A stretch of 62,968 nt of DNA from JAAZBW01 sp035647855 (GCA_035647855.1 DASRMP010000046.1:1-62968), one strand, 5' to 3'; shown: positions 25,220 to 33,944, counted from the stretch's first letter. The notes: generated from the sequence alone by a model not told the origin. Program-made: numbers and translations.

Positions 25220-25500
25220 CTGTAGGAGTTTCGGCGGCACGCGCTCGTTTCATGCGGTCCGGGGGTGCTTTTCGGCCTGTTCAACCGGTAGCAGACCCTC
25301 TTGAACCGGCAGCAGAGCGACAACCGTAGGCGTTTGACCTCTTCCGTAGGCGTTTGACACGTGTTTAACACCTACACAAGAAGCTAACCGCCTACGGTAG
25401 ACGAATCCGGCGGTCCGGAGGGCCGCGAACAGGCCAAAAAAGGGCCAAATCCACCCCTCGACGGCGCAGGCGCCAGCCCACAGGGCCGAAACTCCTACAG
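25220..25500. repeat. 281-bp dyad element with 16-bp terminal inverted repeats, copy A
   Basis: The ends are CTGTAGGAGTTTCGGC (25220-25235) and its exact reverse complement (25485-25500). The midpoint is 25360; the sequence ACACGTGT lies at 25357-25364, centred on 25360/25361. On each side are two copies of CCGTAGGCG-like boxes facing outward-inward symmetrically (from about 25325 to 25397). Outer arms share TTTCGGCCTGTTC-like blocks. A second copy of equal length and opposite arm order is at 47671-47951. It encodes no protein. It could be a MITE-like element or a symmetric protein-binding site. Confidence 0.9.
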
Positions 25501-25590
25501 TAGTCCCCGTACTCCCCTGCCGGAAGGCCCATTCCGGACTGAGAATGCCACATTCACCGGACTCGCGGCTGAAAACCGCGGCCGAAGACG

Positions 25591-25652
25591 CCCGCAGGCG
25601 GCGTCGAACCGCCCGAAGAGACCCGCAGGCGGCGTCGACTCGCCCGAACCCG
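25591..25652. repeat. 31-bp direct repeat
   Basis: CCCGCAGGCGGCGTCGA begins at 25591 and again at 25622, followed in both by a CGCCCGAA block. The surrounding 25500-25938 segment has no gene. It contains an imperfect copy of sequence that also follows the 281-bp element at 47952-48010. Confidence 0.7.
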
Positions 25653-25938
25653 CACAGCCGACACCCACGTCGATTCATCCGCGCCGGAACACCCGAAGAA
25701 CCGACTCCCCTCGACCCAAATCGGCCAAGAAAGCGCCAAGAAAGCGGCGAGACGCACCCCGGACCCGGCACACTCATGCTCGCTCGCCCGGACGAACCTC
25801 AATCTGCACCCACCCGACCAAGAACACCGATACACCCAACTCGCAACACCTCCCGAAGTCCCGCAGCCACCCGGCTTCGGGGTTCCAAAGCGGTCCGAAG
25901 TTCCGCAGCGGCGTGCCCGGCCGAGCCCGAAGCGCGAG

Positions 25939-26235
25939 GGCGCACGATCGTCACGATGGCGCAGTGACGTCACTGCGCCATCGTGACGAACGCCAGCCAT
26001 CCCGTGACGAACGTGCGCCCCGAAAGTCAGCGTGTGACGATCGCGCGCCCTGATGTGACGAACGCCAGCCATCCCGTGACGAACATGCGCCCCGAAAGCC
26101 AGCGTGTGACGATCCCGCGCCCTGATGTGACGAACGCCAGCCATCTCGTGACGAACGTGCGCCCCGAAAGTCAGCGTGTGACGATCGCGCGCCCTGATGT
26201 GACGAACGCCAGCCATCATGTGACGAACATGCGCC
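25939..26235. repeat. Phased GTGACGNNCGTGCGCC array, locus 2
   Basis: One reverse unit at 25939-25954 and eleven forward units starting at 25983, 26004, 26034, 26055, 26076, 26106, 26127, 26148, 26178, 26199 and 26220. Intervals repeat as 21-30-21, giving a 72-bp higher-order repeat. The variant GTGACGAACGCCAGCC is the first unit right of the palindrome and recurs in each 72-bp block. The array lies just downstream of the Rieske gene. Confidence 0.95.
25948..25989. repeat. 42-bp perfect palindrome, locus 2
   Basis: Centred at 25968/25969 with the core GTGACGTCAC and GATGGCGCA arms. It is identical in layout to the palindrome at 62872-62913. The nearest units on each side are at mirror positions. 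Confidence 0.97.
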
Positions 26236-26309
26236 CCGTCAGAGGACGGACCTGAGACCGGAAGCGAGGACGGACCTCAGCCGGACGCGAGGCCGGGCGC
26301 CCGCAGCGG

Positions 26310-26735
26310 TCACTGGCTTGCGGGACCCGTGACGATCGCGCCGTTCTCGAGGTGCACCTCCGCCGGCTGCAGATCGGCGTTCGCCGGGCCGGAGACGAAC
26401 GTGCCATCGAACTCGAACCTCGAGTTGTGGCAGGGACACGCCAGTCCTGAGACTTCCACCCGAACAGCGCGGCCCTGGTGTGGACAGACTCCGGAGTGCG
26501 CCAGAATCTCGTCCCCGGACCGAGTCAGAACGACTGGCGTCCCCGCCGCCGTCATCACCACGAGTGTCTGGCCGTCCTCGAAGTCGTCGAGCGAGGCGAT
26601 CGCCTCGCCGGCTTCCGCTGTCCGGTCCGGGATTCCGGAACCATCCGAGCACGCTGCCAGCACCGGGATCGCGGCTGCGCCGAGCACTGTTCCGGCGAGC
26701 ACACTGCGCCGCGAGGGCCGTTTGATATCCGTCAC
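26310..26735 (-). CDS. Rieske [2Fe-2S] lipoprotein with Tat signal
   Basis: A 141-residue protein. Twin arginines R9-R10 in RPSRRSVLAG, a hydrophobic stretch and Cys29 in LAAC indicate Tat export with lipid anchoring, so the cluster is folded before export. The Rieske motifs are C84-P-H86 and C100-P-C-H103, enough for one [2Fe-2S] cluster. It is much smaller than the cytochrome bc1 Rieske subunit and has no obvious partner here. It may donate electrons in the cell envelope. GTG at 26735 gives a proper Tat peptide. The gene is divergent from the DUF2516 gene. Confidence 0.88.
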   Translation of the reverse strand: MTDIKRPSRRSVLAGTVLGAAAIPVLAACSDGSGIPDRTAEAGEAIASLDDFEDGQTLVVMTAAGTPVVLTRSGDEILAHSGVCPHQGRAVRVEVSGLACPCHNSRFEFDGTFVSGPANADLQPAEVHLENGAIVTGPASQ

Positions 26736-26758
26736 AACATCTATTGTGCAGCTCTGGC

Positions 26759-26764
26759 TAGTCT
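26759..26764 (+). promoter_or_regulatory. Leaderless -10 box for the DUF2516 gene
   Basis: TAGTCT followed by seven bases and GTG at 26772. Confidence 0.5.
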
Positions 26765-26771
26765 TGTCACT

Positions 26772-27071
26772 GTGGCGCTCTACTTCTGGCTGATCGACAT
26801 CCTGCAATGGGTGGTGTCCGTACCGCTGTTCGCCATCGAGGTGTTCGCGTTGGCTGACGCCGCTGGCCGTCCGGGTGCTCTCTTCGAGGCGAACATGAAG
26901 CGTCCGAAGACCTTCTGGATCGCCCTGCTCGCCATCGGTGCGCTCTTCGGGCTCGCGTCCCTGCCCTTCCTCCAGCTCCCTCCGAATCTCTTCCTAACGG
27001 TGCTGGCCGTGCTTCCCGCCGGAATCTACCTCGCGGACGTCCGCCCAGCCCTGCGGGGACGCCAGTGGTGA
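26772..27071 (+). CDS. DUF2516 family membrane protein
   Basis: A 99-residue protein with membrane spans at about 3-25, 46-64 and 70-88. It matches the DUF2516 family of actinobacteria, including the central FEANMKRPKTFWIAL segment. Function unknown. It lies upstream of dtd in the same direction, separated by 140 bp. The GTG start follows a leaderless -10 box. Confidence 0.85.
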   Translation: MALYFWLIDILQWVVSVPLFAIEVFALADAAGRPGALFEANMKRPKTFWIALLAIGALFGLASLPFLQLPPNLFLTVLAVLPAGIYLADVRPALRGRQW

Positions 27072-27212
27072 CGCCGATGTCGCGGCGCAAAATGCCGGGC
27101 GTTGCCGAGAAAGGCGAGGAGTGAGGCGGGCGGAGCCCGGAGAAGTCAGGGAGAAAGATGTCGGGGCGGTCGTGAGCAGGTCGGATTCCGATGGGGTCGA
27201 GAGGGGTTTGCG

Positions 27213-27638
27213 GTGAGAGCGGTTCTGCAGCGAGTCAAGCGCGCCGCCGTCGTCGTCGACGGCGAGACGGTGGGTGAGATCGACCGGCCCGGGCTCGTCG
27301 CGCTCGTGGGGGTGACCCACGACGACGGCGCCTCCGAGGTGGCGACCATCGCCCGGAAGATCGCGGAGCTGCGCATCCTGAATGATGAGGAGTCGCTCGT
27401 GACGGCGGCGGCGCCGGTGCTCGTGGTCTCGCAGTTCACGCTGTACGGGGTCGCGAAGAAGGGGCGGCGGCCGAGCTGGTCGGACGCGGCGCCGGGCCAC
27501 GTGGCGGAGCCGCTGGTGGACGCCGTCGTCGGGGAATTGCGGGCACGGGGCATCGAGGTGGCGACGGGGCAGTTCGGCGCGCAGATGGAAATCGAAATCC
27601 ACGCCGACGGCCCGTTCACAGTGCTTGTCGAGGCCTGA
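27213..27638 (+). CDS. dtd: D-aminoacyl-tRNA deacylase
   Basis: A 141-residue DTD protein with both signatures: SQFTLYG in the middle and the cross-subunit Gly-Pro motif as DGPFTV near the C-terminus (usually NGPVT). It hydrolyses D-aminoacyl-tRNA and glycyl-tRNA-Ala as a homodimer, preventing D-residue misincorporation. GTG at 27213 begins the conserved MRAVLQRV-type start. clpC follows 85 bp downstream with its own leader. Confidence 0.95.
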   Translation: MRAVLQRVKRAAVVVDGETVGEIDRPGLVALVGVTHDDGASEVATIARKIAELRILNDEESLVTAAAPVLVVSQFTLYGVAKKGRRPSWSDAAPGHVAEPLVDAVVGELRARGIEVATGQFGAQMEIEIHADGPFTVLVEA

Positions 27639-27722
27639 TTAACGCCTTGGGTGAACAAGGGACGTTCCTGTCGTTGCTGGTCGTTAGCATTGCTGGAAGC
27701 CAGCGGCCTGAGGAGGCTCAAA

Positions 27723-30317
27723 ATGTTCGAACGGTTCACCGACCGCGCTCGTCGGGTGGTGGTGCTCGCCCAGGAGGAGGCGCGCATGCTCAACCACAAC
27801 TACATCGGCACAGAGCACATCCTCCTCGGTCTGATTCACGAGGGTGAAGGCGTCGCGGCGAAGGCACTCGAATCGATGGGTGTCTCGCAGGAAGCAGTGC
27901 GTACCCAAGTGGTCGAGATCATCGGCGAGGGACAGAACTCCCCGACCGGTCACATCCCATTCACGCCTCGCGCCAAGAAGGTTCTCGAACTCTCGCTGCG
28001 CGAAGCGCTGCAGCTCGGACACAACTACATCGGCACCGAGCACATACTGCTCGGCCTGATCCGCGAGGGCGAGGGCGTGGCCGCCCAGGTGCTCGGCAAG
28101 CTCGGCGCTGACCTCGGACGCGTGCGTCAGCAGGTGATCCAGCTCGTCTCCGGATACCAGAGCAAGGAGCCGGCGACCTCCGGGGGGCCCTCCGAGGGGC
28201 AGCCCGCGGGGTCGGCGATCCTTGACCAGTTCGGCCGCAACCTCACCCAGGCGGCCCGCGAGGGCAAGCTGGATCCGGTGATCGGCCGTGAGAGCGAGAT
28301 CGAGCGCGTCATGCAGGTGCTGTCGCGCCGTACCAAGAACAACCCGGTCCTCATCGGTGAGCCTGGCGTCGGGAAGACGGCGATCGTCGAGGGGCTCGGG
28401 CAGGACATCGTGCGCGGTGACGTGCCGGAGACCCTGAAGGACAAGCAGCTCTACACTCTTGACCTTGGCTCGCTCGTGGCGGGATCCCGCTACCGCGGTG
28501 ACTTCGAGGAGCGCCTGAAGAAGGTCCTGAAGGAGATCCGGACCCGTGGGGACATCGTCCTGTTCATCGACGAGATCCACACGCTCGTGGGCGCCGGCGC
28601 GGCAGAGGGCGCGATCGATGCGGCGTCGATCCTGAAGCCGATGCTCGCGCGCGGCGAACTCCAGACCATCGGCGCGACCACGATTGACGAGTACCGCAAG
28701 TACATCGAGAAGGATGCCGCGCTTGAGCGCCGTTTCCAGCCGATCCAGGTCTCGGAGCCGACCGTGTCCCACACGATCGATATCCTCAAGGGCCTGCGTG
28801 ACCGCTACGAGGCGCACCACCGCGTGACCATCACCGATGACGCGCTCGTGGCGGCCGCGAACCTTGCGGACCGCTACGTCTCGGACCGTCACCTGCCGGA
28901 CAAGGCGATCGACCTGATCGATGAGGCGGGCGCGCGGTTGCGTATCCGCCGGATGACCGCACCGCCGGACCTCCGCGAACTCGACGAGAAGATTTCCGAG
29001 GTCAAGCGTGAGAAGGAGTCCGCGATCGACGATCAGGACTTCGAGCGCGCCGCGCGGCTCCGTGATGAGGAGGCGCGTCTCGGCGAGACGCGCGCCGAGA
29101 AGGAGCGGGTCTGGAAGTCGGGCGATATGGATGCGATCTCCGAGGTGAACGAGGACCTCATCGCAGAAGTGCTCGCCCAGTCCACGGGTATCCCGGTCTT
29201 CAAGCTCACCGAGGCGGAGTCGAGCAAGCTCCTCAAAATGGAGGACGAGCTCCACAAGCGGATTATCGGCCAGGATGACGCCATCAAGGTGCTTTCCCAG
29301 GCGATCCGCCGCACGCGCGCGGGCCTGAAGGACCCGAAGCGCCCCGGCGGTTCGTTCATCTTTGCCGGCCCCACCGGCGTCGGAAAGACGGAGCTGGCCA
29401 AGGCGCTCGCCGAATTCCTCTTCGGGGACGAGGACGCGCTCATCCAACTCGACATGTCCGAGTACGGCGAGAAGCACACCGTCTCTCGCCTGTTCGGTTC
29501 GCCTCCCGGCTACGTCGGGTACGACGAGGGCGGCCAGCTCACCGAGAAGGTGCGCCGGCGTCCATTCTCCGTGGTGCTGTTCGACGAGGTCGAGAAGGCC
29601 CACCCGGACGTGTTCAACGCACTCCTGCAGATCCTGGAGGACGGTCGCCTGACCGATGCGCAGGGCCGGGTGATCGACTTCAAGAACACCGTGATCATCA
29701 TGACCACCAACCTCGGGACCCGGGACATCGCCAAGGGCGTGATGACGGGATTCCAGGCCGGTGGCGAGCTGTCCACGGACTACGAGCGCATGAAGGGCAA
29801 GGTCCACGACGAGCTCAAGCAGCACTTCCGGCCGGAGTTCCTGAACCGTGTTGACGAGATCGTCGTCTTCCCGCAGCTCAGCCCTGACGAGATCCTGCAG
29901 ATCGTCGATCTCATGATCGCCAAGGTGAACGAGCGCATGCACGACCGCGATATGGAGGTCGAGCTGACTCCTGCCGCGAAGGCCCTGCTGGCCGAGCGCG
30001 GTTACGACCCGGTGCTCGGTGCTCGCCCGCTGCGCCGCGCCATTCAGCGCGAGATCGAGGACGCCCTCTCCGAGCGCATCCTCTTCGGTGATCTGAAGGG
30101 CGGCCAGAAGGTCATCGTCGACGCCCGTGGTGAAGGCATCCTGGGGGAGTTCACCTTCAAGGGTGTTCCGCGCGGCGAGCGCGGCCCGGACTTGCCTGAT
30201 GAGATCGAGGAGAACCCGGACATCCACGCCATGTTCGGCAGCCCGCACACTCCGGTCCGGCCCATCGAGGGCGGCCGGGACAGCTCGGGCAGCATGGGCG
30301 GCGCGAAGATGGGTTAG
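27723..30317 (+). CDS. clpC: AAA+ unfoldase ClpC of the ClpCP protease
   Basis: An 864-residue class I Clp ATPase. Two N-terminal Clp_N repeats (about 1-145), first ATPase domain with GEPGVGKT, a UVR-like coiled middle domain (about 415-475), second ATPase domain with GPTGVGKTE, and the C-terminal D2-small domain. It unfolds substrates for ClpP1P2 and is essential in related actinobacteria. The start at 27723 gives the family MFERFTDRARRVV. A strong terminator follows. A short direct repeat (about 18 bp, taggccgcgcacagaagg) lies between the stop codon and that terminator. Confidence 0.97.
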   Translation: MFERFTDRARRVVVLAQEEARMLNHNYIGTEHILLGLIHEGEGVAAKALESMGVSQEAVRTQVVEIIGEGQNSPTGHIPFTPRAKKVLELSLREALQLGHNYIGTEHILLGLIREGEGVAAQVLGKLGADLGRVRQQVIQLVSGYQSKEPATSGGPSEGQPAGSAILDQFGRNLTQAAREGKLDPVIGRESEIERVMQVLSRRTKNNPVLIGEPGVGKTAIVEGLGQDIVRGDVPETLKDKQLYTLDLGSLVAGSRYRGDFEERLKKVLKEIRTRGDIVLFIDEIHTLVGAGAAEGAIDAASILKPMLARGELQTIGATTIDEYRKYIEKDAALERRFQPIQVSEPTVSHTIDILKGLRDRYEAHHRVTITDDALVAAANLADRYVSDRHLPDKAIDLIDEAGARLRIRRMTAPPDLRELDEKISEVKREKESAIDDQDFERAARLRDEEARLGETRAEKERVWKSGDMDAISEVNEDLIAEVLAQSTGIPVFKLTEAESSKLLKMEDELHKRIIGQDDAIKVLSQAIRRTRAGLKDPKRPGGSFIFAGPTGVGKTELAKALAEFLFGDEDALIQLDMSEYGEKHTVSRLFGSPPGYVGYDEGGQLTEKVRRRPFSVVLFDEVEKAHPDVFNALLQILEDGRLTDAQGRVIDFKNTVIIMTTNLGTRDIAKGVMTGFQAGGELSTDYERMKGKVHDELKQHFRPEFLNRVDEIVVFPQLSPDEILQIVDLMIAKVNERMHDRDMEVELTPAAKALLAERGYDPVLGARPLRRAIQREIEDALSERILFGDLKGGQKVIVDARGEGILGEFTFKGVPRGERGPDLPDEIEENPDIHAMFGSPHTPVRPIEGGRDSSGSMGGAKMG

Positions 30318-30365
30318 GCCGCGCACAGAAGGCGGAGCACGGTAGGCCGCGCACAGAAGGACGAG

Positions 30366-30402
30366 AAGCGGGCTGCGACCGAATCAAGGTCGCAGCCCGC
30401 TT
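30366..30402 (+). terminator. Intrinsic terminator after clpC
   Basis: A 15-bp perfect stem (AAGCGGGCTGCGACC and complement) around a seven-base loop, followed by TTGTCATTT. It is the clearest terminator in the window, and also faces the convergent toastrack gene. Confidence 0.92.
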
Positions 30403-30452
30403 TGTCATTTCGTGACGCGGCGTCCTCGGGGCGCTCGCCGCGCCCCCTCGCG

Positions 30453-31499
30453 TCAGACGTCGCCGACGGGGGTGCCTTGGAGCACCACGTCTCCGATGCC
30501 GGCGTCGACGCTGATTCGCACCGGGGCGTCGACGGGGATCCCGGACTCGCTGGGCGGCGGTGTCCGGTTGCTCGTGGCGCCGATGCCGCCCTGGCCAGTG
30601 ACCACGTATCCAGCGGTGGTCGGAGGGAGGTTGAGCGTCACATTTCCGATGCCGGCGTTCACCTCGATGGACTCCGGTACCGTGGCGCCTGCGAACGTGA
30701 GCCCGATGTTCCCGACACCGCCGTCGACCGTCACCGCTCCGCCGTCGATCGTGACCGTGCCGGACACGTCGCCGAGCCCGCCATTCACGTCAAGCGACCG
30801 GGATGTGGTCTCGAGGTTGATGTTCCCAACCCCGGCGTCGGCCACGATCGTGCTCCACTCGCCCTCGGCGGTGACTTCGCCGACGCCGGCGGAGATCCTC
30901 AGGTCGAGGCCGCTGCGCTTCGGCACTTGGACGTCGATCCGCTGCTGCGGCGAGGACCACCAGCCGGAGTCGGCCCCGAAGTTCCAACCATTGCGGCGCT
31001 CGGGCGAGATTCTGAGACTGTCGCCGCGCCGCTCGACGGCGTTCTCACTGAGGCGGTCAGGGTCGCCGGTCAGCGTGGCGCTCCACGTCAGGTCCGAGCC
31101 GGAACCCGTTCCGATGGTCACGTCGGCGCTTTCGGCGGAGACGACGAGTCCGCGGACGCCGTCGAGGCTCTCGTTTCCGCTGAGCTCGTTCTGCGGCCAC
31201 AGGGGTGCCCCGACGGCGGCGGTCCGGGCAGTCCAGCCCACCGCGAGAACGAGGGCGAGGATTCCGACGATCGTGATGAAGACACGGACTGCGGGATTCG
31301 GCCGGCGCGTCCGGCCGACGGGCGCCTGCCGCGGCGGTTGCCCATAAGCGGCAGAGCCGTAGGGGACAGCGCCGTAGGGGACAGCGCCGTAGGGGGCGGA
31401 GCCGTCAGGGGCGGAACCCCAGGGCACGGGACCGTGGGGGTCACGTGGCTGTTCGTGGGGATTGGAAGTGGGCGGGTATGGCCGCGGGGTGTTGGACAT
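30453..31499 (-). CDS. Membrane-anchored toastrack/DUF4097-like protein
   Basis: A 348-residue protein. Residues 1-65 are Pro/Gly/Tyr-rich with PYGAVPYGAVPYG repeats (cytoplasmic); one membrane helix follows at about 72-95. The rest is a beta-solenoid-like region with regularly spaced Gly-Val-Gly turns (AGVGEVTAEG, AGVGNINLE, GGLGDVSGT, GGVGNIGLT, AGIGNVTLN). This fits the toastrack/DUF4097 or LiaF-like exported domains often next to PspC and LiaRS-type kinases. It is the last gene of the kinase-regulator operon, 11 bp after the regulator. It is probably an envelope-stress sensor or effector. Confidence 0.8.
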   Translation of the reverse strand: MSNTPRPYPPTSNPHEQPRDPHGPVPWGSAPDGSAPYGAVPYGAVPYGSAAYGQPPRQAPVGRTRRPNPAVRVFITIVGILALVLAVGWTARTAAVGAPLWPQNELSGNESLDGVRGLVVSAESADVTIGTGSGSDLTWSATLTGDPDRLSENAVERRGDSLRISPERRNGWNFGADSGWWSSPQQRIDVQVPKRSGLDLRISAGVGEVTAEGEWSTIVADAGVGNINLETTSRSLDVNGGLGDVSGTVTIDGGAVTVDGGVGNIGLTFAGATVPESIEVNAGIGNVTLNLPPTTAGYVVTGQGGIGATSNRTPPPSESGIPVDAPVRISVDAGIGDVVLQGTPVGDV

Positions 31500-31510
31500 G
31501 TCTGGTTCCT

Positions 31511-32155
31511 TCAGGATTCGAGGTACCGGAGAACGGCCATGACGCGGCGGTTCTCAGTATCGGCGGGCAGGAGGCCGAGTTTCGCGAAGATGGATGAGAC
31601 GTGCTTCTCCACCGAGCCCTCCGATATGAAGAGCGTGGAGGCGATCGCCGAGTTCGACTTGCCCTGGGCCATCAGCTGGAGCACGTCGTTCTCCCGTGCG
31701 GTGAGCCGGTCGAGGTCATCGGTCCGTCGTGAACGGACCACGAGTTGCGCGACGACCTCGGGGTCCAGCGCGGTCCCCCCGTTCGCGACGGTGATGACCG
31801 CTTCCAGGAACTCCTCGACGTCGGCCACGCGCTCCTTCAGCAGGTAGCCGAGCCCTTTCGTGGAGTGCGCGATCAGTTCGGAGGCGTAGCGCTCCTCGAC
31901 GTACTGCGAGAGTACGAGGATCGCTACCCCGGGGTTCTGGGCGCGCAGGAGAGTGGCGGCGCGAATGCCCTCGTCCGTGAAGGTCGGCGGCATGCGGACG
32001 TCCACGAGAGCGAGGTCGGGCTTGAGGCTCGCGGCGAGTGAGACGAGTTCCTCGGCGGTGCCGAGCGATGCGACGATCTCGTGGCCGGCATCGGTGAGGA
32101 GGCGCTCGAGACCTGCGCGGAGCAGGACGGAATCTTCGGCGATGATCAGACGCAT
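31511..32155 (-). CDS. NarL/LiaR-type response regulator
   Basis: A 214-residue regulator. The receiver domain has phospho-acceptor Asp52 (ALVDVRMPP), and the LuxR-type helix-turn-helix at about 145-210 contains LTARENDVLQLMAQG and EGSVEKHVSSIFAKLGL. Its start overlaps the kinase stop by ten bases. It controls transcription after phosphorylation by the kinase next door, probably including this operon. Confidence 0.92.
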   Translation of the reverse strand: MRLIIAEDSVLLRAGLERLLTDAGHEIVASLGTAEELVSLAASLKPDLALVDVRMPPTFTDEGIRAATLLRAQNPGVAILVLSQYVEERYASELIAHSTKGLGYLLKERVADVEEFLEAVITVANGGTALDPEVVAQLVVRSRRTDDLDRLTARENDVLQLMAQGKSNSAIASTLFISEGSVEKHVSSIFAKLGLLPADTENRRVMAVLRYLES

Positions 32156-33447
32156 GGGATCTCCACGGTGAGGATGGTTGGTCCCCCGGAGGGGCTGATG
32201 AGGCTGAGGGTTCCCCTGGCGGACCGGACCCGCTCCACCAGGCCTGCGAGCCCGGTGTGCTGGGTGCCGTTCGCGACCCGGGCGCCCCCGACGCCGTCGT
32301 CCATCACCACTATTCGGAGGACGTCCCCGTCACGGGTCACGACGACGTCGGCGCGGTTTGCCCGCGAGTGCTTCGCGACGTTGGTCAGCGCTTCCGCGAC
32401 GACGAAGTACGCGACCGACTCCGCCGCACGCGCAGGACGCTCGTTCAGCTCCACACGGACCCGCACCGGAACAGGCGAGCGGGCTGCGAGAGCCGAGAGT
32501 GCGGCGTCGAGTCCTCGGTCGGTGAGGACGGCCGGATGGATGCCCCGGGCGAGCTGCCGCAGGTCGTTGACGGCGGCCTTGGCCTCGCCGTGGGCCTCGT
32601 CGATCATCTGGCGCGCGGATTCAGGATCGGAGTCCATCTTGGACTTCGCCATGCCGAGCGTCATCGCGAGATTGACGAGCCGGGGCTGGGCGCCGTCGTG
32701 AAGGTCGCGCTCGATGCGGCGCCGCTCGGCCTCGGCCGCGCGCTCCGCGGAGTCGCGGGCGTCCGTGAGCGCGTGGACCTCCTGGCGCAGTTCCTCTTCG
32801 GAGCTTGCGAGCAGGGTCGAGTCGAGCATTCGGTCTGCGAGGACACCCACCCAGAGGACTGCGGCCGCGAACAGGACGAACAGGATGCCGAGCGGTATAG
32901 CCCAGGTGTCGGAGACCGTGAGGCCGGGGAAGAACCGGTAGCCGACCGCCTCCGAGCCGATCATGCCGAAGGTCCCGAGGCCGGTCCCGAGTAGCCAGAT
33001 CGCCATCGAAGTGGCGACGATGCCGAGCAGGAGCTTGAGGACGTGATGCATGAGCGAGCGCCAGAATTCCTGGGTCGCGAACGGCGCCAGCGTGCGGCCG
33101 AGCCAGCCGGCGTCCGGGGGATGTTGCGGGGCGGCGAAATCGCGGACAGGCAGGTTGTAGATGGCGCGGGAACGGCTGCGCTCCCCGCTCAACACCGCTC
33201 GGATGAGGTAGAGCAGTGCCCAGAGGAGCAGGAGTCCGATACCGAAGGCGGGCACGAGGCCCACGCCGACGGCGAGGAGCACGAGTATGGGAATGCCCCA
33301 CACGAAGAAGAGCAGCGCGGACACCATGAGGTTGGCGAGGCCGGGGACGAAGTCGGTGACGAGTCGGCGGGGCCGCTCGTCCGTGGTGGGCCGGCCCGGG
33401 GGTGCCGAGGACGCGGCGCTGCCGGAGCCGTCGAGTGCTGTGGTCAT
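32146..33447 (-). CDS. LiaS-type sensor histidine kinase
   Basis: A 433-residue membrane kinase. Residues 45-200 form the integral sensor region with about four to six membrane segments. The HisKA_3 dimerisation helix has the phospho-accepting His in RRIERDLHDGAQ, followed by a HATPase domain (DDGVGGA, HTGLAGLVERVRSARG). No large external sensor domain exists, so it probably senses membrane state or a partner such as the toastrack protein. It is first in the operon, with a reverse TAGCCT box six bases before the ATG. Confidence 0.92.
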   Translation of the reverse strand: MTTALDGSGSAASSAPPGRPTTDERPRRLVTDFVPGLANLMVSALLFFVWGIPILVLLAVGVGLVPAFGIGLLLLWALLYLIRAVLSGERSRSRAIYNLPVRDFAAPQHPPDAGWLGRTLAPFATQEFWRSLMHHVLKLLLGIVATSMAIWLLGTGLGTFGMIGSEAVGYRFFPGLTVSDTWAIPLGILFVLFAAAVLWVGVLADRMLDSTLLASSEEELRQEVHALTDARDSAERAAEAERRRIERDLHDGAQPRLVNLAMTLGMAKSKMDSDPESARQMIDEAHGEAKAAVNDLRQLARGIHPAVLTDRGLDAALSALAARSPVPVRVRVELNERPARAAESVAYFVVAEALTNVAKHSRANRADVVVTRDGDVLRIVVMDDGVGGARVANGTQHTGLAGLVERVRSARGTLSLISPSGGPTILTVEIPCV

Positions 33448-33453
33448 GGTTCG

Positions 33454-33459
33454 AGGCTA
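33454..33459 (-). promoter_or_regulatory. Leaderless -10 box for the kinase operon
   Basis: TAGCCT on the minus strand, six bases before the ATG at 33447. Confidence 0.5.
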
Positions 33460-33596
33460 ATTGTGCCCGGGTCTCGTTGACAGGGTGCCATCAGGCCGAT
33501 CGAGAGGGGGGATTTCCCCCAGAACCATGCGGGCCCGGGCCAAGCGGCCCAGCGCTTCGCTCAGCGCGAACCAGGGTGGATCGGGCGGTTCTCGGC

Positions 33597-33622
33597 GCGC
33601 GTCCAGAAAAGGTCCCGGGTAG
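33597..33622 (+). promoter_or_regulatory. Possible SigB-type promoter for csbD
   Basis: GGTT (33597-33600), 16 bases, then GGGTAG (33617-33622). This resembles actinobacterial general-stress sigma promoters (G-N-T-T ... GGGTAY). CsbD genes are often stress-controlled, so the match is plausible but not proven. Confidence 0.4.
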
Positions 33623-33667
33623 TTTCTTTAAGACGGGACGTCAGTCCCGAGAAACTGGAGATTCGTT

Positions 33668-33886
33668 ATGAGTTTGGGAGACGACATCAAGCGCGGTGCC
33701 GAGAAGGCGATGGGCAAGGCCAAGGAAGGGCTAGGCGACCTCACGGGCAACAAGGAGGCCGAGCGCGAGGGCAAGGCCGAGCAGCTCGAGGCCGACGCGA
33801 AGAAGAAGGGCGACGAGTTGCGCGAAGGCGCCGAGGACCTCGTCGACTCGGCCAAGGCCAAGATCGAGGACCTCCGCCGCGACTGA
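33668..33886 (+). CDS. CsbD family stress protein
   Basis: A 72-residue, very hydrophilic helical protein rich in Lys, Glu, Ala and Asp (MSLGDDIKRGAEKAMGKAKE). It matches the CsbD family, general stress proteins of unknown mechanism, often induced by SigB. A GGAG ribosome-binding site is present. It is monocistronic, ended by a clear terminator. Confidence 0.88.
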   Translation: MSLGDDIKRGAEKAMGKAKEGLGDLTGNKEAEREGKAEQLEADAKKKGDELREGAEDLVDSAKAKIEDLRRD

Positions 33887-33911
33887 TCGCAGCGAGAAGT
33901 TCGTCACATCC

Positions 33912-33944
33912 GGCCCGGAGGCATCGCCTCCGGGCCCTTCTTTC
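33912..33944 (+). terminator. Intrinsic terminator after csbD
   Basis: An 11-bp perfect stem (GGCCCGGAGGC and complement), loop ATC, followed by CTTCTTTCT. Confidence 0.92.

Noticed and set aside
25348..25372. parS centromere site at the centre of the 281-bp element
   Set aside because: CACGTG with TTT/AAA flanks recalls parS (TGTTTCACGTGAAACA), but the flanks are displaced by two bases per side and the site sits in a larger repeat structure. Not a match.
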